From the NCBI GenBank assembly GCA_900469475.1, contig UBXG01000002.1:160760-224759 (forward strand): DNA of 64,000 bases, read 5' to 3'. Position 1 is the stretch's first letter. Each line of letters begins with the position of its first letter. The notes below the pieces were generated by a model. That model worked only from the letters and a program-made list of their open reading frames with translations, did not search any database and was not told where the DNA came from. A program made the position numbers and the translations under genes. Below are positions 53,004-62,889 of this stretch, one piece after another. The stretch is from Hyphomicrobiales bacterium (GTDB lineage: Bacteria; Pseudomonadota; Alphaproteobacteria; Rhizobiales; Rhizobiaceae).

Positions 53004-54047
53004 ATGATGGACTTTGACGATTTCAGCGGCGCGATCGCCGAGAAACCGTTATCTCAGACTGAAAAGGCAGCCGCCGTCCTTCTCGCCATGGGCAAGCAAG
53101 TGGCTGGACGGCTGCTGAAATATTTCACGCAGAACGAGCTGCAGATGATCATCGCCTCGGCGCAATCACTGCGAGTTATTCCACCGGACGAGCTGGCGCA
53201 GCTCGTGGCGGAATTCGAGGACCTCTTCACCGAGGGCGCCGGCCTCATGGACAACGCCAAGGCCATCGAGAGCATCCTCGAAGAGGGCCTGACGCCCGAC
53301 GAGGTCGACAGTCTGCTCGGCCGCCGTACCGCCTTCCAGGCTTACGAGACCTCCATCTGGGATCGCCTGGGCGAGGCTGATCCGGTCTTCGTTGCCAAGT
53401 TCTTCCTGCGCGAGCATCCTCAGACGATTGCCTATGTGCTCTCCATGATGCCTTCGGCCTTCGGTGCCAAGATCCTGCTGCAGCTTCCCGAGGCACAGCG
53501 CGCCGACATCATGAACCGCACGGTCAACATCAAGGATGTCAGCCCGAAGGCTGCCCAGATCATCGAAAACCGCGTGGTCGGGCTGATGGCGGAGATCGAC
53601 ACAGAGCGCAACGCCTCCGGTTCCACGAAGGTCGCCGACCTGATGAACGAACTCGACAAGCCGGTCGTCGATACCCTGCTGAGCTCGCTGGAATCGATCA
53701 ACAAGGAATCGGTCGAGAAGGTTCGCCCGAAGATCTTCCTCTTCGACGATCTCACGCGCATGCCGCAGCCGAGCCGCGTCCTGCTGCTCAACGACATCGC
53801 CGCCGACATCCTGACGATGGCGCTGCGGGGATCCGGCAACGAGATCCGGGAGATCGTGCTGTCCTCGATCAGCCCGCGTCAGCGCCGCATGATCGAATCC
53901 GACCTGCAGATGGGCAATGCCGGCATCAATCCGCGCGAAATCGCAATTGCCCGGCGTGCCATCGCCCAAGAAGCCATTCGTCTGGCCAACTCCGGCCAGA
54001 TCGAGCTCAAGGCCAAGGAAAATACGCCTGTGGAAGAAGCCGCATAA
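53004..54047 (+). CDS. fliG: flagellar motor switch protein FliG
   Basis: 347 residues. N-domain (LSQTEKAAAVLLAMGKQVAG), middle domain with EHPQTIAYVLSMM and C-domain torque helix region (FLFDDLTRMPQPSRVLLLND, then ALRGSGNEIREIVLSSISPRQRRMIESDLQ) with the conserved charged residues. It couples the MS ring (FliF) to the stator. A hairpin and T-rich stretch follow its stop codon. Confidence 0.96.
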   Translation: MMDFDDFSGAIAEKPLSQTEKAAAVLLAMGKQVAGRLLKYFTQNELQMIIASAQSLRVIPPDELAQLVAEFEDLFTEGAGLMDNAKAIESILEEGLTPDEVDSLLGRRTAFQAYETSIWDRLGEADPVFVAKFFLREHPQTIAYVLSMMPSAFGAKILLQLPEAQRADIMNRTVNIKDVSPKAAQIIENRVVGLMAEIDTERNASGSTKVADLMNELDKPVVDTLLSSLESINKESVEKVRPKIFLFDDLTRMPQPSRVLLLNDIAADILTMALRGSGNEIREIVLSSISPRQRRMIESDLQMGNAGINPREIAIARRAIAQEAIRLANSGQIELKAKENTPVEEAA

Positions 54048-54091
54048 GCGCGGCGCGACTCAGCCAAAACATCGTAAACTGATGATCTGAG

Positions 54092-54112
54092 GGCCGCGTA
54101 TCATGCGCGGCC
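54092..54112 (+). terminator. terminator-like hairpin between fliG and flhB
   Basis: Perfect 7-bp GC stem (54092-54098 with 54106-54112) with a 7-nt loop, followed by TCTTTCCGTTT. It lies 44 bp after the fliG stop and 28 bp before the flhB start. It could be a partial terminator that lowers flhB expression relative to the motor genes. Confidence 0.5.
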
Positions 54113-54140
54113 TCTTTCCGTTTCGCAAAGGGCGGCTGCT

Positions 54141-55217
54141 TTGGCTGACGAAGACAAGGACAGTAAAACAGAAAAACCGACGGAGAAAAAACTCCGCGAT
54201 ACGATCGAGAAGGGCAATGTCCCTCACTCCAGGGAAGCGACGCTCTTTGCTTCCATGCTCGCGACGGTCATCTACGTCACCTTCTTTCTGCCAGAGCGCA
54301 TGGGCCGCATGGGCGAGGTTCTACGCGACCTCTTCGAAAAGCCGGATCAATGGCAGCTGGAAACAGGCCCGGACGCCATATCGCTGTTTACGCGCATAGG
54401 CTGGGAAGTCGGCAACATGGTGCTTCCGGCCGTGGTGCTCTTCTTCGTCTTCGGGATCGGGGCGTCGATCTTCCAGAACCTGCCGACCCCCGTTCTCGAG
54501 CGAATCAGGCCGCAGTTTTCGCGCATATCGCCGGCGAAAGGGTTCACGCGCATCTTCAGCGCCACCGGCCTGGTGGAATTCGGCAAATCCCTCGCAAAAA
54601 TCGTGCTTGTCAGCATCGTCATGTTTTTTGTGCTGCGCAGCCAGTATTTCCACGCGATCGATTCGATGGTGTCCGACCCGCAGACCATCTTCGTGCGGCT
54701 ATCGACGATCGTTCAGCGCATCCTGATCATCGTGCTGCTGGCGACCATCGTCGTTGGCATCGCCGACCTGCTGTGGAGCCGCCACCACTGGTTCGACCAA
54801 TTGAAGATGACTAAGCAGGAGATCAAGGACGAACACAAGCAGTCACAGGGTGACCCGATCGTCAAGTCGCGCCAGCGCTCGATCGCGCGCGATCGAGCTC
54901 GCCGCCGTATGATGAAACAGGTGCCGCGCGCCACGCTCGTCATCGCCAACCCGACCCACTTTGCCGTCGCACTGCGCTATGTGCGCGAGGAAAACGACGC
55001 GCCCGTCGTCGTTGCCAAGGGCCAGGATCTTATTGCCTTGAAAATCAGGGAGATAGCTGAGGCTAACAATATTCCCGTTTTCGAAGATCCGCCGCTCGCA
55101 CGCTCCATGTTTGCGCAAGTCTCGGTTGATAGCGTCATACCATCAGCATTTTACAAAGCTGTCGCAGAGCTCATCCATCGGGTCTATGCGGCGCAGACGA
55201 AAAAACGGGTACGATAA
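54141..55217 (+). CDS. flhB: flagellar export switch protein FlhB
   Basis: 358 residues from a TTG at 54141 ([20 protein letters not shown], the typical FlhB start); no ATG in frame fits. Four membrane helices lie in the first 210 residues. The cytoplasmic domain contains the autocleavage motif NPTH in [20 protein letters not shown] and then [20 protein letters not shown] and [14 protein letters not shown]. Autocleavage at Asn-Pro changes substrate specificity from hook to filament proteins, with FliK. Confidence 0.95.
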   Translation: MADEDKDSKTEKPTEKKLRDTIEKGNVPHSREATLFASMLATVIYVTFFLPERMGRMGEVLRDLFEKPDQWQLETGPDAISLFTRIGWEVGNMVLPAVVLFFVFGIGASIFQNLPTPVLERIRPQFSRISPAKGFTRIFSATGLVEFGKSLAKIVLVSIVMFFVLRSQYFHAIDSMVSDPQTIFVRLSTIVQRILIIVLLATIVVGIADLLWSRHHWFDQLKMTKQEIKDEHKQSQGDPIVKSRQRSIARDRARRRMMKQVPRATLVIANPTHFAVALRYVREENDAPVVVAKGQDLIALKIREIAEANNIPVFEDPPLARSMFAQVSVDSVIPSAFYKAVAELIHRVYAAQTKKRVR

Positions 55218-55222
55218 ACCAA

Positions 55223-55663
55223 ATGAAAAAATGCCCCTACTCTGCCCAACGCGAACAAATATTAGCCGAAGCCATTAGCCCGGTCGCAAGCGAACTGCGC
55301 CTTCTCGATGCCGCCGATCTGATCTCGCTGCTGCGCTTCGAACGATATGGCAATCTCGGTGATCTCGTGGCCTCGGCGGCTGAGCTTTATTTTCTTCCCG
55401 GGACGGTCAGCTTCGGGCTCGGCGGCGACTACAACCTCGAGTGGGGCGGGCCGGCGGAAGTGACACTCGATCTGGAGATCAAGCCGCGGGGCATCACCAT
55501 TTACGCCAAGCTCGCGCTGACGGAACATCATGCGGGCATCGAAATCAGCCACATCGCCTTCGACAAGGCCTCGTCCGACCCGGACGAAAATACGGCGCTG
55601 CTTGCACGCAGTCTGAGAGACGCACGTTATCTCGTCCGCGGCGAAGCGGCACACGCAGTCTGA
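55223..55663 (+). CDS. conserved protein of the rhizobial motility cluster
   Basis: 146 residues, soluble, no motif recognised. Begins MKKCPYSAQREQILAEAISP and contains LLDAADLISLLRFERYGNLG and SFGLGGDYNLEWGGPAEVTL, then LDLEIKPRGITIYAKLALTE. It follows flhB by 5 bp and is convergent with visR. The equivalent gene (orf38) holds this place in S. meliloti. The conserved position suggests a role in motility, but nothing in the sequence indicates what it does. Confidence 0.75.
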   Translation: MKKCPYSAQREQILAEAISPVASELRLLDAADLISLLRFERYGNLGDLVASAAELYFLPGTVSFGLGGDYNLEWGGPAEVTLDLEIKPRGITIYAKLALTEHHAGIEISHIAFDKASSDPDENTALLARSLRDARYLVRGEAAHAV

Positions 55664-55712
55664 AAAATCCAGCGTTGCAAGACTTGCGAGGATGATCCGT
55701 TTCGGTGCAGCG

Positions 55713-56459
55713 TCAGCTTATGTAGCCGAAGCGGATCGCCTTTGCGATTGCCTGGATGCGGTTGACGCTATCGAGCTTGATCGTCGCCGATCCGAGATAG
55801 GCATTGACCGTATGTACCGACAATCCCAGTTTCTCGGCAATCTCCTCGCTGATGCGTCCATCGCCGGCAAGCTGCAGACAGGCAATTTCGCGCTCGCTCA
55901 GCGCTTCGGCAGCCTGTGACCGGCGTTCATCCAGTGACAGGAGCTCCATCATGAGCTGGCAGCTGCGACCGTGCAGCTCGACGATCATATCGCTCGAAAG
56001 GTCCATGAACTTGGCCGTGAAGACGGTGTAGCCATTGCCGACGGCACCGAGCCGCACGGGAAAGGCAACGCCGGCAAAGGGCAGGAGATGCGGCTTCAGG
56101 CGCTGCGTGAAGGCGGCAAAATCCGGCGTCTCGGCCGTGCTGTCGCTATCACGCCCGTTCCACATCAGCGGCAGCAGCGATTTGTCGACATGCTCGATCA
56201 GCGCTTCGCCATAGGCCTCCACGAAGGATTTGCCGACGACCGAGTTGGCCGAGCCCCAATTATCGAGCTCGCATACCAGGCGCTGCTTATGCGGGAGGCC
56301 TGAGCCGTGCAGTCGATAAACGGCAAAATGCTGTGCATCGATCAGCTTCTGCATCGACACGAGCTTCGGGAACAGATCGGACCGGCCGGAAATCCGCCCG
56401 GAACGGGTAAGCCGTGATTCGGTCGGCATACCCATTGTCCTGTCTGGCTGATAGCGCAT
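55713..56459 (-). CDS. visR: LuxR-family motility regulator VisR
   Basis: 248 residues in the longest frame; Met residues at 9 and 11 are alternative starts. The C-terminal LuxR helix-turn-helix is clear (LSEREIACLQLAGDGRISEE, then IAEKLGLSVHTVNAYLGSAT IKL). The N-terminal part resembles autoinducer-binding-type regulators (AVYRLHGSGL, FPVRLG). VisN and VisR form a heterodimer that activates rem and so the whole flagellar regulon. It lies 11 bp after visN. Confidence 0.93.
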   Translation of the reverse strand: MRYQPDRTMGMPTESRLTRSGRISGRSDLFPKLVSMQKLIDAQHFAVYRLHGSGLPHKQRLVCELDNWGSANSVVGKSFVEAYGEALIEHVDKSLLPLMWNGRDSDSTAETPDFAAFTQRLKPHLLPFAGVAFPVRLGAVGNGYTVFTAKFMDLSSDMIVELHGRSCQLMMELLSLDERRSQAAEALSEREIACLQLAGDGRISEEIAEKLGLSVHTVNAYLGSATIKLDSVNRIQAIAKAIRFGYIS

Positions 56460-56470
56460 CCGGTCGGCCC

Positions 56471-57208
56471 TTAAACGAGATTGTTGCGCACGGCGAAGGC
56501 GATCGCTTCCGAGCGGGTCTTGGTCGCGGTCTTGCGCATCACACTGGTGATGTAGTTATTGATGGTATTGCGCGAGATCCCGAGAATCATGGCGATCTCG
56601 TCGCTTGTCTTGCCTTCGGCGATCCAGAACAGGCATTCCAGTTCGCGCTCGGTCAGCTCGAAATCGCGCTCCAGCTTACCCGCGAAGCAACGCGTCGAGC
56701 TGGCGAGATAGCCGGCCAGGAGGCCGACGTCCCTCAGCCGCTCGGGCGACAGTACCGCCGCTTCGTTCGCCAGCAGCAGCAACGAGAAGCGTGTTCGGCC
56801 AACATTGAACGTCAAGGCATGATACTGACGGCCTATACCGTCAGGCAGCAAGACATCGTCTGGCAGAACCGCCTGGTTCGGCTGAAACAGCGCCATGCAT
56901 TTTTCCAGCTCGCCGATACGGCCATAACCGCTCGTCAGTTCCGTCGCCAGACGCCGGACGAGATCGAAGGGCCAATCGGAGGCAATCACGAAGTCGAGGC
57001 CGCTTTCCTGGATGAGATCGGATCGGACCAGAAGATAATGAGAAGCACCGGCGTAGCTCGCCAAGGCATGAAGGCCGGCTTGCAGATAGGCAGGGCCGGA
57101 AACGGCACTCAGCTGCAGAACGAGTTGCTCGCGCGAGATGGCTCTGGCGGGCACGCTCGATCGCGCATCCCTATCGCCTTTGCTTACCTGCGATATCTGC
57201 ATGTCCAT
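56471..57208 (-). CDS. visN: LuxR-family motility regulator VisN
   Basis: 245 residues from the ATG at 57208 (MDMQISQVSKGDRDARSSVP), preceded by AGGAAATGCAAGT. The frame is open up to 57436, but the leader is Arg/Cys-rich and unlike the family. The C-terminal LuxR domain is LTERELECLFWIAEGKTSDE, then IAMILGISRNTINNYITSVM. It is the partner of VisR at the top of the flagellar and chemotaxis hierarchy in rhizobia. Confidence 0.92.
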   Translation of the reverse strand: MDMQISQVSKGDRDARSSVPARAISREQLVLQLSAVSGPAYLQAGLHALASYAGASHYLLVRSDLIQESGLDFVIASDWPFDLVRRLATELTSGYGRIGELEKCMALFQPNQAVLPDDVLLPDGIGRQYHALTFNVGRTRFSLLLLANEAAVLSPERLRDVGLLAGYLASSTRCFAGKLERDFELTERELECLFWIAEGKTSDEIAMILGISRNTINNYITSVMRKTATKTRSEAIAFAVRNNLV

Positions 57209-57703
57209 ACTTGCATTTCCTGCCGCTGTTGGACGATCGGCCGTCAACGAGAGCATTGTTTCGTCAGAACCCAATCCCTTCACCTCAGAGAACCGGCGAT
57301 GTATCTCGATGAAACATCGAAGCCTGGTCTTTCTCGACCGCGGCACAGATACATCCCGGCGGGTTCGGGAAGGTGAGCATAGCTCGCCTCTGAATTCGAC
57401 ATCCGCAATCGTGTCGGCATACATCGCCGCAAACACAAACCGCGAACCATGGACTAAATCTTTCCGCTTTGAACTCTACGAACTTAGACATGCGAAACGC
57501 CGAAAAGCGGGCCGAATCGTTCCGTTTATTCATGTATTACGCAACAAGCACCGTATTTGTAAGTCGATTCTCCATACCCAACAACTGTATGTCCTTTGAA
57601 TTCCATCTTACGAACACGTCAATTCGGCTTATAGCGACTAATTAATCACAGGTTCAAATCGACGGCGCTGCAGGCTCCAATGCCACCTGCCTAGACAAAA
57701 AAA
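57209..57703 (-). other. visN upstream region
   Basis: About 500 bp between visN and the fliF terminator. The half next to visN stays open in the visN frame; the outer half is AT-richer. It should contain the visNR promoter. I see no clear inverted repeat, second gene or RNA. Confidence 0.5.
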
Positions 57704-57723
57704 GACCGGGAGATTTCCCGGTC
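57704..57723 (-). terminator. intrinsic terminator of fliF
   Basis: Perfect 8-bp stem (57704-57711 with 57716-57723), 4-nt loop, followed on the minus strand by seven T. It begins 7 bp after the fliF stop codon. Confidence 0.88.
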
Positions 57724-57729
57724 CTTTCA

Positions 57730-59406
57730 TCAGGCTGCCTGGTCGACGGCCCATTTTCTGAGGATCTTTGCTGCGCGCTCTTCGCTGATTTCCACCATGC
57801 GGGACAGGCGGCGCTCCGGCCCTTCCTTGACGCGGCGGTTGAAGGTGCCGGCGTCGTCGCCCATGGTCAGCAGATCGTCGGTGCTGTCGAAACCGAAGTC
57901 CGAGCCGAAGCCGTCCATGAGAGCCGCGCCAGGGCCACCCACTGCCGGTGCGAAGTCCGGCAACTCGAGGCCAGCCGCTTCCGGCAGCGCTGCTCCGCCA
58001 TTTGCACCACCAAGCGAGCGGATCAGCGGACGGAAGCCCATCCAGATGATCAGGACAGCGACAGCGACAAAGGCCAGCGAGTTGATGATGCCAGCCATGT
58101 TGCGGCTCAGCATGTCGGTGATGCTGAAGCTGGAGGACGTATCTTCAAGCAGCTGACTGTCGAGGAAATTCATGGCATTGACAGTGACGATGTCGCCGCG
58201 GGCCGGATCGACGCCCGCTGCCGTTGCGACGATCTTCTGCATCTCGGCGATATAGGCATCGACCTTCGCCTGGTCGGCACCTTCGCCGACCATTTGCGCG
58301 ATGCGGCCCTTGTTGACCACTACGGCAACGGAGAGCTTTTCGATCTTGTAGCTGTTGCGAGTCGTGGCCGTCGTCTTGCTGTTGATTTCGTAGTTGGTCT
58401 GCTCCTCGCGCTTGTCGGACTGGTCGTTCGACGTCGGCGAGTTGCCACCGGATTTCGGAGCCGCCTGCGGGATATTCTGCTCCACGGTGGCTGCGGTGTC
58501 CGGCTGGCTTTGCTGCGACTTCTGCGCTTCCTTAACTGTGCGGACGGAGCGCTCGACCTTCGAGTCGGGATCGAAGGTGGTTTCCTGCACCTGCTGACTG
58601 TCAGTGTTCAACTGCGCCGTCACACTGGAACGGAAATTGTCCATGCCGAGGAAGGGCGCCAAGGCCTTATCGATGTTGGATTCGACTTCGCTCTGGACGT
58701 TCTGCACGATGCCAAGATTGCGGCTGAGCGCTCCGTTGCCAGGATCATCTCCCGATGCGAGGAGCTGGCCGGTGGAATCGAGGATAGTGACGTCGTCGAC
58801 CTCCAGGCCGGGAACGGCAGAGGCGACAAGATGGCGGATAGCCGAAGCCGATTTGCGGGCAGCCTCCGCACTCGCGCGGATCATGACCGATGCCGTCGGC
58901 TTCTGATCCGCCTTCCGGAAATTGCCGACATCCTGCATGACGATGTGGACGCGGGCAGCGCTGATACCGGCGATAGAAGTGATGGTGCGGCTGATTTCAC
59001 CCTCGAGAGCACGCACGCGGGTAACTTCCTGCATGAACGAAGTCAGACCGAGCGAACCGACATTGTCGAAGAGCTCATAGCCGGCCTTGCCGCTCGTCGG
59101 CAGGCCGCGCTCGGCGAGAAGCGCGCGGGCCTTGCCGGTCATGCCTGCCGGAACGGTCAGGCTGGAACCGTCCGTGCCGACCTGGAAATTGATCTTGGCT
59201 TCAGCAAGCGCGATGCTGATCTGATTGAGATCCGTCGCATCCAGGCCGACATACAGCGTCTCCTGAGCGGGCTTATTGACGTAGAGGGCCGCCAAAAGGA
59301 TCAGCAGCACGGAGGCGGCGCCTACGCCTCCCATGATCATCAGCCGCGTTCTCCCGAGATTCTGCAGATTCCGAAACAGGGGAACTAATTGATTTAACAG
59401 ATTCAT
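57730..59406 (-). CDS. fliF: flagellar MS-ring protein FliF
   Basis: 558 residues. TM1 (LMIMGGVGAASVLLILLAALYV), then YscJ-like domains (ETLYVGLDATDLNQISIALAEAKINF, RALEGEISRTITSI, ARVHIVMQD), a disordered Gln/Asn/Ser-rich segment (about 290-345), TM2 (AGIINSLAFVAVAVLIIWMGF about 435-460) and the C-terminal FliG-binding tail (EERAAKILRKWAVDQAA). It lies 164 bp after the last che gene and probably has its own promoter in that gap. Confidence 0.96.
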   Translation of the reverse strand: MNLLNQLVPLFRNLQNLGRTRLMIMGGVGAASVLLILLAALYVNKPAQETLYVGLDATDLNQISIALAEAKINFQVGTDGSSLTVPAGMTGKARALLAERGLPTSGKAGYELFDNVGSLGLTSFMQEVTRVRALEGEISRTITSIAGISAARVHIVMQDVGNFRKADQKPTASVMIRASAEAARKSASAIRHLVASAVPGLEVDDVTILDSTGQLLASGDDPGNGALSRNLGIVQNVQSEVESNIDKALAPFLGMDNFRSSVTAQLNTDSQQVQETTFDPDSKVERSVRTVKEAQKSQQSQPDTAATVEQNIPQAAPKSGGNSPTSNDQSDKREEQTNYEINSKTTATTRNSYKIEKLSVAVVVNKGRIAQMVGEGADQAKVDAYIAEMQKIVATAAGVDPARGDIVTVNAMNFLDSQLLEDTSSSFSITDMLSRNMAGIINSLAFVAVAVLIIWMGFRPLIRSLGGANGGAALPEAAGLELPDFAPAVGGPGAALMDGFGSDFGFDSTDDLLTMGDDAGTFNRRVKEGPERRLSRMVEISEERAAKILRKWAVDQAA

Positions 59407-59570
59407 TCTGTTCTCGCACGATTCGTCAAAGACCTGATGGCTTTGTAACCTGCTGCGAAAATAGAAATCGAAACTTGTGCGAGCGTTTCGTCCGGCCAGA
59501 AGAGCCCAGGAAAAAGCCGGAAATAATCGGAAGATTATATAAGAAAAACAGTATCTATCGTCGGCGGCAG

Positions 59571-59984
59571 CTAGAAGAAGTCGAAATCGCCCGCAGCCTT
59601 TGCCATGGGTTGGACCAGGGGCTGGGCCATGGACGGGGAATGTGCGTGAAAACTGCTGCCGCCAAGCGCCCTTTGCATTTCTGTGAGCTTGACGAGGCTC
59701 AGCGCTGTTGCCAGATCCACCGTCCAGGCCTCGGGCATCGCTCCGGCAATGGTATCGATGAATTCGGCGATGCCGCGCGTCTTCTGCACCGCAAGATCGA
59801 TGCCCTGGACGACCTTCATGGCCTCCGGCGAGGCCAGTATATTGGCATCGCTGATGTCAAGCAGCTGAGGTTCGACGCGTTCGATCAGATAGGCGATGTC
59901 ATGCAATTCGGAAACGATGCGCAGAAGGATAGCCGGAAGCGTCTCCTCGATGGCAGCCATCTCAACGTGCTGAAAGGGGGTCAT
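59571..59984 (-). CDS. cheT: CheT-like chemotaxis protein at the end of the che operon
   Basis: 137 residues, all-helical and acidic (ETLPAILLRIVSELHDIAYL, then TRGIAEFIDTIAGAMPEAWTVDLATALSLVKLTEMQRAL). It lies 16 bp after cheD, the place of orf10/cheT in S. meliloti. It has been compared with the CheZ phosphatase there; here the tail (AKAAGDFDFF) is an acidic-aromatic peptide of the kind that binds CheY in CheZ. The family call follows from position and helical pattern; phosphatase activity is not shown. Confidence 0.7.
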   Translation of the reverse strand: MTPFQHVEMAAIEETLPAILLRIVSELHDIAYLIERVEPQLLDISDANILASPEAMKVVQGIDLAVQKTRGIAEFIDTIAGAMPEAWTVDLATALSLVKLTEMQRALGGSSFHAHSPSMAQPLVQPMAKAAGDFDFF

Positions 59985-60000
59985 GCACTTGCCTCGCTGA

Positions 60001-60555
60001 TCAGAAAAATTCGATCGTGTTGTCGACTGGCTTGGGAGCCACGACCGGACGCTGCTCCAGCGCTACGGTCTTCTGTGTCTCGGCGCCGGTCAGCGGATAT
60101 TGCCTGGCTCTTCCGGAAATCGGCCAATATTCGATCTTGCGCCCGTGCTCGCCGCCCGTGCTGGAACTGACGACCGGGATACCCTCGTCTTTCAGAAACT
60201 GCATGGCAAAGATCGCGTTCTGCTCGCCGACATTGGAGAAGGTCGCGATCGTCTTGGCGCCACCGAAGACTTTCGCCTCCAGCCGGTCGCGCCTTGCGCC
60301 CTTCTTCAGCAGACCGTTGATCAGAAGTTCCATCAGGTGCACACCGTAACGCGTCGCATCGCCACCGCTCACCGGCGAGTTCGCCATTCCAGGGAGAAGG
60401 AAATGGTTCATGCCGCCGACGCCGGCGATGGGATCGCGCAGGCAGGCCGCCACGCAGGAGCCGAGGATGGTCGTCAGCACCACTTCGGGATCACTGATGA
60501 CCGTGTACTCGCCCTGAATGATATGCACGCGACGGGCAGCACCCTCGACGATCAT
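60001..60555 (-). CDS. cheD: chemoreceptor glutamine deamidase CheD
   Basis: 184 residues. The catalytic block is [20 protein letters not shown], then GMNHFLLPG, with Cys and His in place; [29 protein letters not shown] and [20 protein letters not shown] follow. CheD deamidates receptor glutamines and interacts with CheC or CheY-type proteins. It carries a C-terminal extension ending NTIEFF. It overlaps cheY2 by 4 bp. Confidence 0.95.
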   Translation of the reverse strand: MIVEGAARRVHIIQGEYTVISDPEVVLTTILGSCVAACLRDPIAGVGGMNHFLLPGMANSPVSGGDATRYGVHLMELLINGLLKKGARRDRLEAKVFGGAKTIATFSNVGEQNAIFAMQFLKDEGIPVVSSSTGGEHGRKIEYWPISGRARQYPLTGAETQKTVALEQRPVVAPKPVDNTIEFF

Positions 60556-60941
60556 TTCAGAGCTCCGAAGACGGCCTCAATGGCAGCTTTCATCTTTTCG
60601 ATGGTGAAGGGCTTGGCGAGTACGTTGTTGGCCCCGAGCTGCGCCGCCTTCTGCACCAGCGCGCGGTCGCCCTGCGCCGTCAGGATGATGAAGGCCGCTT
60701 TCTTCGTCGTCGGATTCGTGCGGACGGCCTGCAGGAGGCCAAGCCCATCCATCTTCGGCATGTTGAAGTCGGAGATGACCAGATGATGGGGCTGCTGTTC
60801 CATGATCTTCATTCCCTGCTCGCCATCGCCGGCAGCCGTGATCTGCTTGAAGCCGAGCTGCGTCAGCGCATCGCTGAGCAGAAGACGGCTGGTGACCTGA
60901 TCGTCAACGATCAGAACTTTGATTTTCTCCGCTAGAGACAT
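60552..60941 (-). CDS. cheY2: chemotaxis response regulator CheY2
   Basis: 129 residues, a single receiver domain. The acidic pocket is VLIVDDQ (Asp 13-14), phosphoacceptor Asp about 58 in [13 protein letters not shown], Thr in IILTAQGD and Lys in [12 protein letters not shown]. By position (after cheB) it is CheY2, the main motor-binding regulator in S. meliloti, where CheY1 acts as phosphate sink. Its start codon shares one base with the cheB stop. Confidence 0.93.
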   Translation of the reverse strand: MSLAEKIKVLIVDDQVTSRLLLSDALTQLGFKQITAAGDGEQGMKIMEQQPHHLVISDFNMPKMDGLGLLQAVRTNPTTKKAAFIILTAQGDRALVQKAAQLGANNVLAKPFTIEKMKAAIEAVFGALK

Positions 60942-61984
60942 TATTCGCTCCCTTCCTTTCGGGCGGCTGTGATTTTCAAAATTTCCTCGCCAATGGCGTT
61001 CAGCGGAAACTGCTGTTCGACTGCACCAAGCTCGTGGGCGACCCTCGGCATGCCGTAGACCACGCAGGTCTTCTCATTCTGGCCGATGGTGCGCGCCCCA
61101 GCGTGGCGCATCTTAAGAAGACCGGCGGCGCCGTCGCGCCCCATCCCGGTCAGGATCACGCCGACGGCATTGCGGCCGGCCAGTTCGGCAACCGAGTCAA
61201 AGAGCACGTCGACGGAAGGACGATGGCCGTTCACCGGCCCGCCGTCTACCAGACGACAATGAGGCGCGGACGCATTGGCGACCCTAAGGTGCCTCTCACC
61301 GCCAGGCGCCAGATAGATCTTGCCGATTTCCAGCCGCGCACCGTCGGTCGCCTCCTGGACGACCGGCGCACAGAGGCGGTTCAGCCGCTCGGCGAAGCTG
61401 CGCGTAAAGGTCGGCGGCATATGCTGCGTGATGACGGTCGGCGGGCAGTTAGCTGGGAATTTCTGCAGTACATTGATCAGGGCCTCGACGCCGCCCGTGG
61501 AAGAACCGATGGCGACGATCTTACGCCCCACGCGGAAGTCCGCGACGGCCGGCGGCGGCACACGCTGAGCGGTGGGCTTCACATACTGACGCTGCGAGCG
61601 GGCAGCGGCCTTCACCTTATCCGCCAGATCGCCGAAAGGATGTGGCTCGCCCGGCGAGGGCTTTCCGACGCAGTCGAATGCGCCGATTTCGAGGGCGGCA
61701 AGCGTTGCGTCGGCACCGCGATGGGTCATGGTGGAGACCATGATGACCGGCATGGGCCTAAGCGTCATGATCTTTTCCAGGAATTCGAGGCCGTTCATGT
61801 TCGGCATCTCGATATCGAGGGTGACGACATCCGGATTGAGCGCCTTGATGGCGGCGCGCGCTTCCAAGGCGTCGCCGGCCTGGCCGATGACGTCGACCTC
61901 CGGATCGGTACGCAGGACGGCGGTGATGAGACCCCGCATGGTCGGGGAGTCATCGACGACAAGAACACGAGCGGGAGAATTCAT
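60941..61984 (-). CDS. cheB: chemotaxis glutamate methylesterase CheB
   Basis: 347 residues from the ATG at 61984 ([20 protein letters not shown]), overlapping cheR by 4 bp; the frame is open further upstream but lies inside cheR. Receiver domain with phosphoacceptor Asp about 57 ([13 protein letters not shown]). Methylesterase domain with catalytic Ser in [13 protein letters not shown], His in [17 protein letters not shown] and Asp in [12 protein letters not shown]. It removes receptor methyl groups for adaptation. Confidence 0.96.
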   Translation of the reverse strand: MNSPARVLVVDDSPTMRGLITAVLRTDPEVDVIGQAGDALEARAAIKALNPDVVTLDIEMPNMNGLEFLEKIMTLRPMPVIMVSTMTHRGADATLAALEIGAFDCVGKPSPGEPHPFGDLADKVKAAARSQRQYVKPTAQRVPPPAVADFRVGRKIVAIGSSTGGVEALINVLQKFPANCPPTVITQHMPPTFTRSFAERLNRLCAPVVQEATDGARLEIGKIYLAPGGERHLRVANASAPHCRLVDGGPVNGHRPSVDVLFDSVAELAGRNAVGVILTGMGRDGAAGLLKMRHAGARTIGQNEKTCVVYGMPRVAHELGAVEQQFPLNAIGEEILKITAARKEGSE

Positions 61985-62889
61985 GGCTTCCTCGCTGCGG
62001 TCTTGCCGAGATAGCGATAGGTGGTGATACCGATATTGTCGAAGACGTGTTTGGCCTCCCCGGCTACGCGCTCGGAGTGGCCGATATAGAGATGGCCGGC
62101 ATCCTGCAGCTGGCCGGCAAAGCGCGTCCAGATTTTCGTCTGGGTCGGCTCGTCGAAATAGATGACGACGTTGCGGCAGAAGATGACGTCGAACAGGCCC
62201 TTGAAGGGCCACTGCCCGAGCAGGTTCAGTTCGTTGAAGGTGATGAGCCGCTTGACGCGATCGTCGATCTGGAATTTGCGGCGACCCTGGACATTGACTT
62301 CCTGGAACCACTGCTTACGCATGGCAGGAGAAACCGTTTCGAGCGAAGATTCATCGTAGGCGCCGGCGCGGGCAAGCCCGAGGATCTTGGGATCGATATC
62401 CGTCGCCAGGATCCTGAAATCGAAATCGGCGACATTCGGCATCAAGGCAAGCACCGTCAGCGCGATCGAGTAAGGTTCCTGCCCGTCGGAGCAGGCGGCA
62501 GACCAGATGCGCACCCGGCCGCCGGCCTTGGCGCGCGCCAGGAGACCAGGCAGAACCTCGTCGCGCAAATGATCGAAATGATGGTTTTCGCGGAAGAAGC
62601 GGGTGAAGTTCGTCGTCAGATGCGACAGCATCTCGCGGCGCGCCGCACTTCCCGCCGGCGACGACACCAGCTGGCAGTAGTCGCGGAAGCCGGCGAGGCC
62701 CAGCGCGCGGATATGCTTCGACAGCCTGGAATAGACGAGCGACGCCTTGCTCTCGTTGAGAGAAATGCCGGCATCCGCATAGATCATTGCGGCGATTTCC
62801 GAGAGGTCGCGGCGCGTCAGCGGGTATTCGCCGCTCGCAAGCACCTCGTCCGGAGACGCCTTGAAATCCATTGCTCCCATCATGCTCAT
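61981..62889 (-). CDS. cheR: chemotaxis protein methyltransferase CheR
   Basis: 302 residues. N-terminal helical domain ([20 protein letters not shown]), then the SAM-binding domain: [60 protein letters not shown] and [10 protein letters not shown]. It methylates receptor glutamates. It overlaps cheW (4 bp) and cheB (4 bp), so the cluster is translationally coupled. Mets at residues 1, 3 and 4 are possible starts. Confidence 0.96.
   Translation of the reverse strand: MSMMGAMDFKASPDEVLASGEYPLTRRDLSEIAAMIYADAGISLNESKASLVYSRLSKHIRALGLAGFRDYCQLVSSPAGSAARREMLSHLTTNFTRFFRENHHFDHLRDEVLPGLLARAKAGGRVRIWSAACSDGQEPYSIALTVLALMPNVADFDFRILATDIDPKILGLARAGAYDESSLETVSPAMRKQWFQEVNVQGRRKFQIDDRVKRLITFNELNLLGQWPFKGLFDVIFCRNVVIYFDEPTQTKIWTRFAGQLQDAGHLYIGHSERVAGEAKHVFDNIGITTYRYLGKTAARKP

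Noticed and set aside
61985..62311. N-terminal extension of the cheB frame inside cheR
   Set aside because: The translation is Arg/Pro-rich and lies within cheR; the receiver domain begins at the ATG at 61984.
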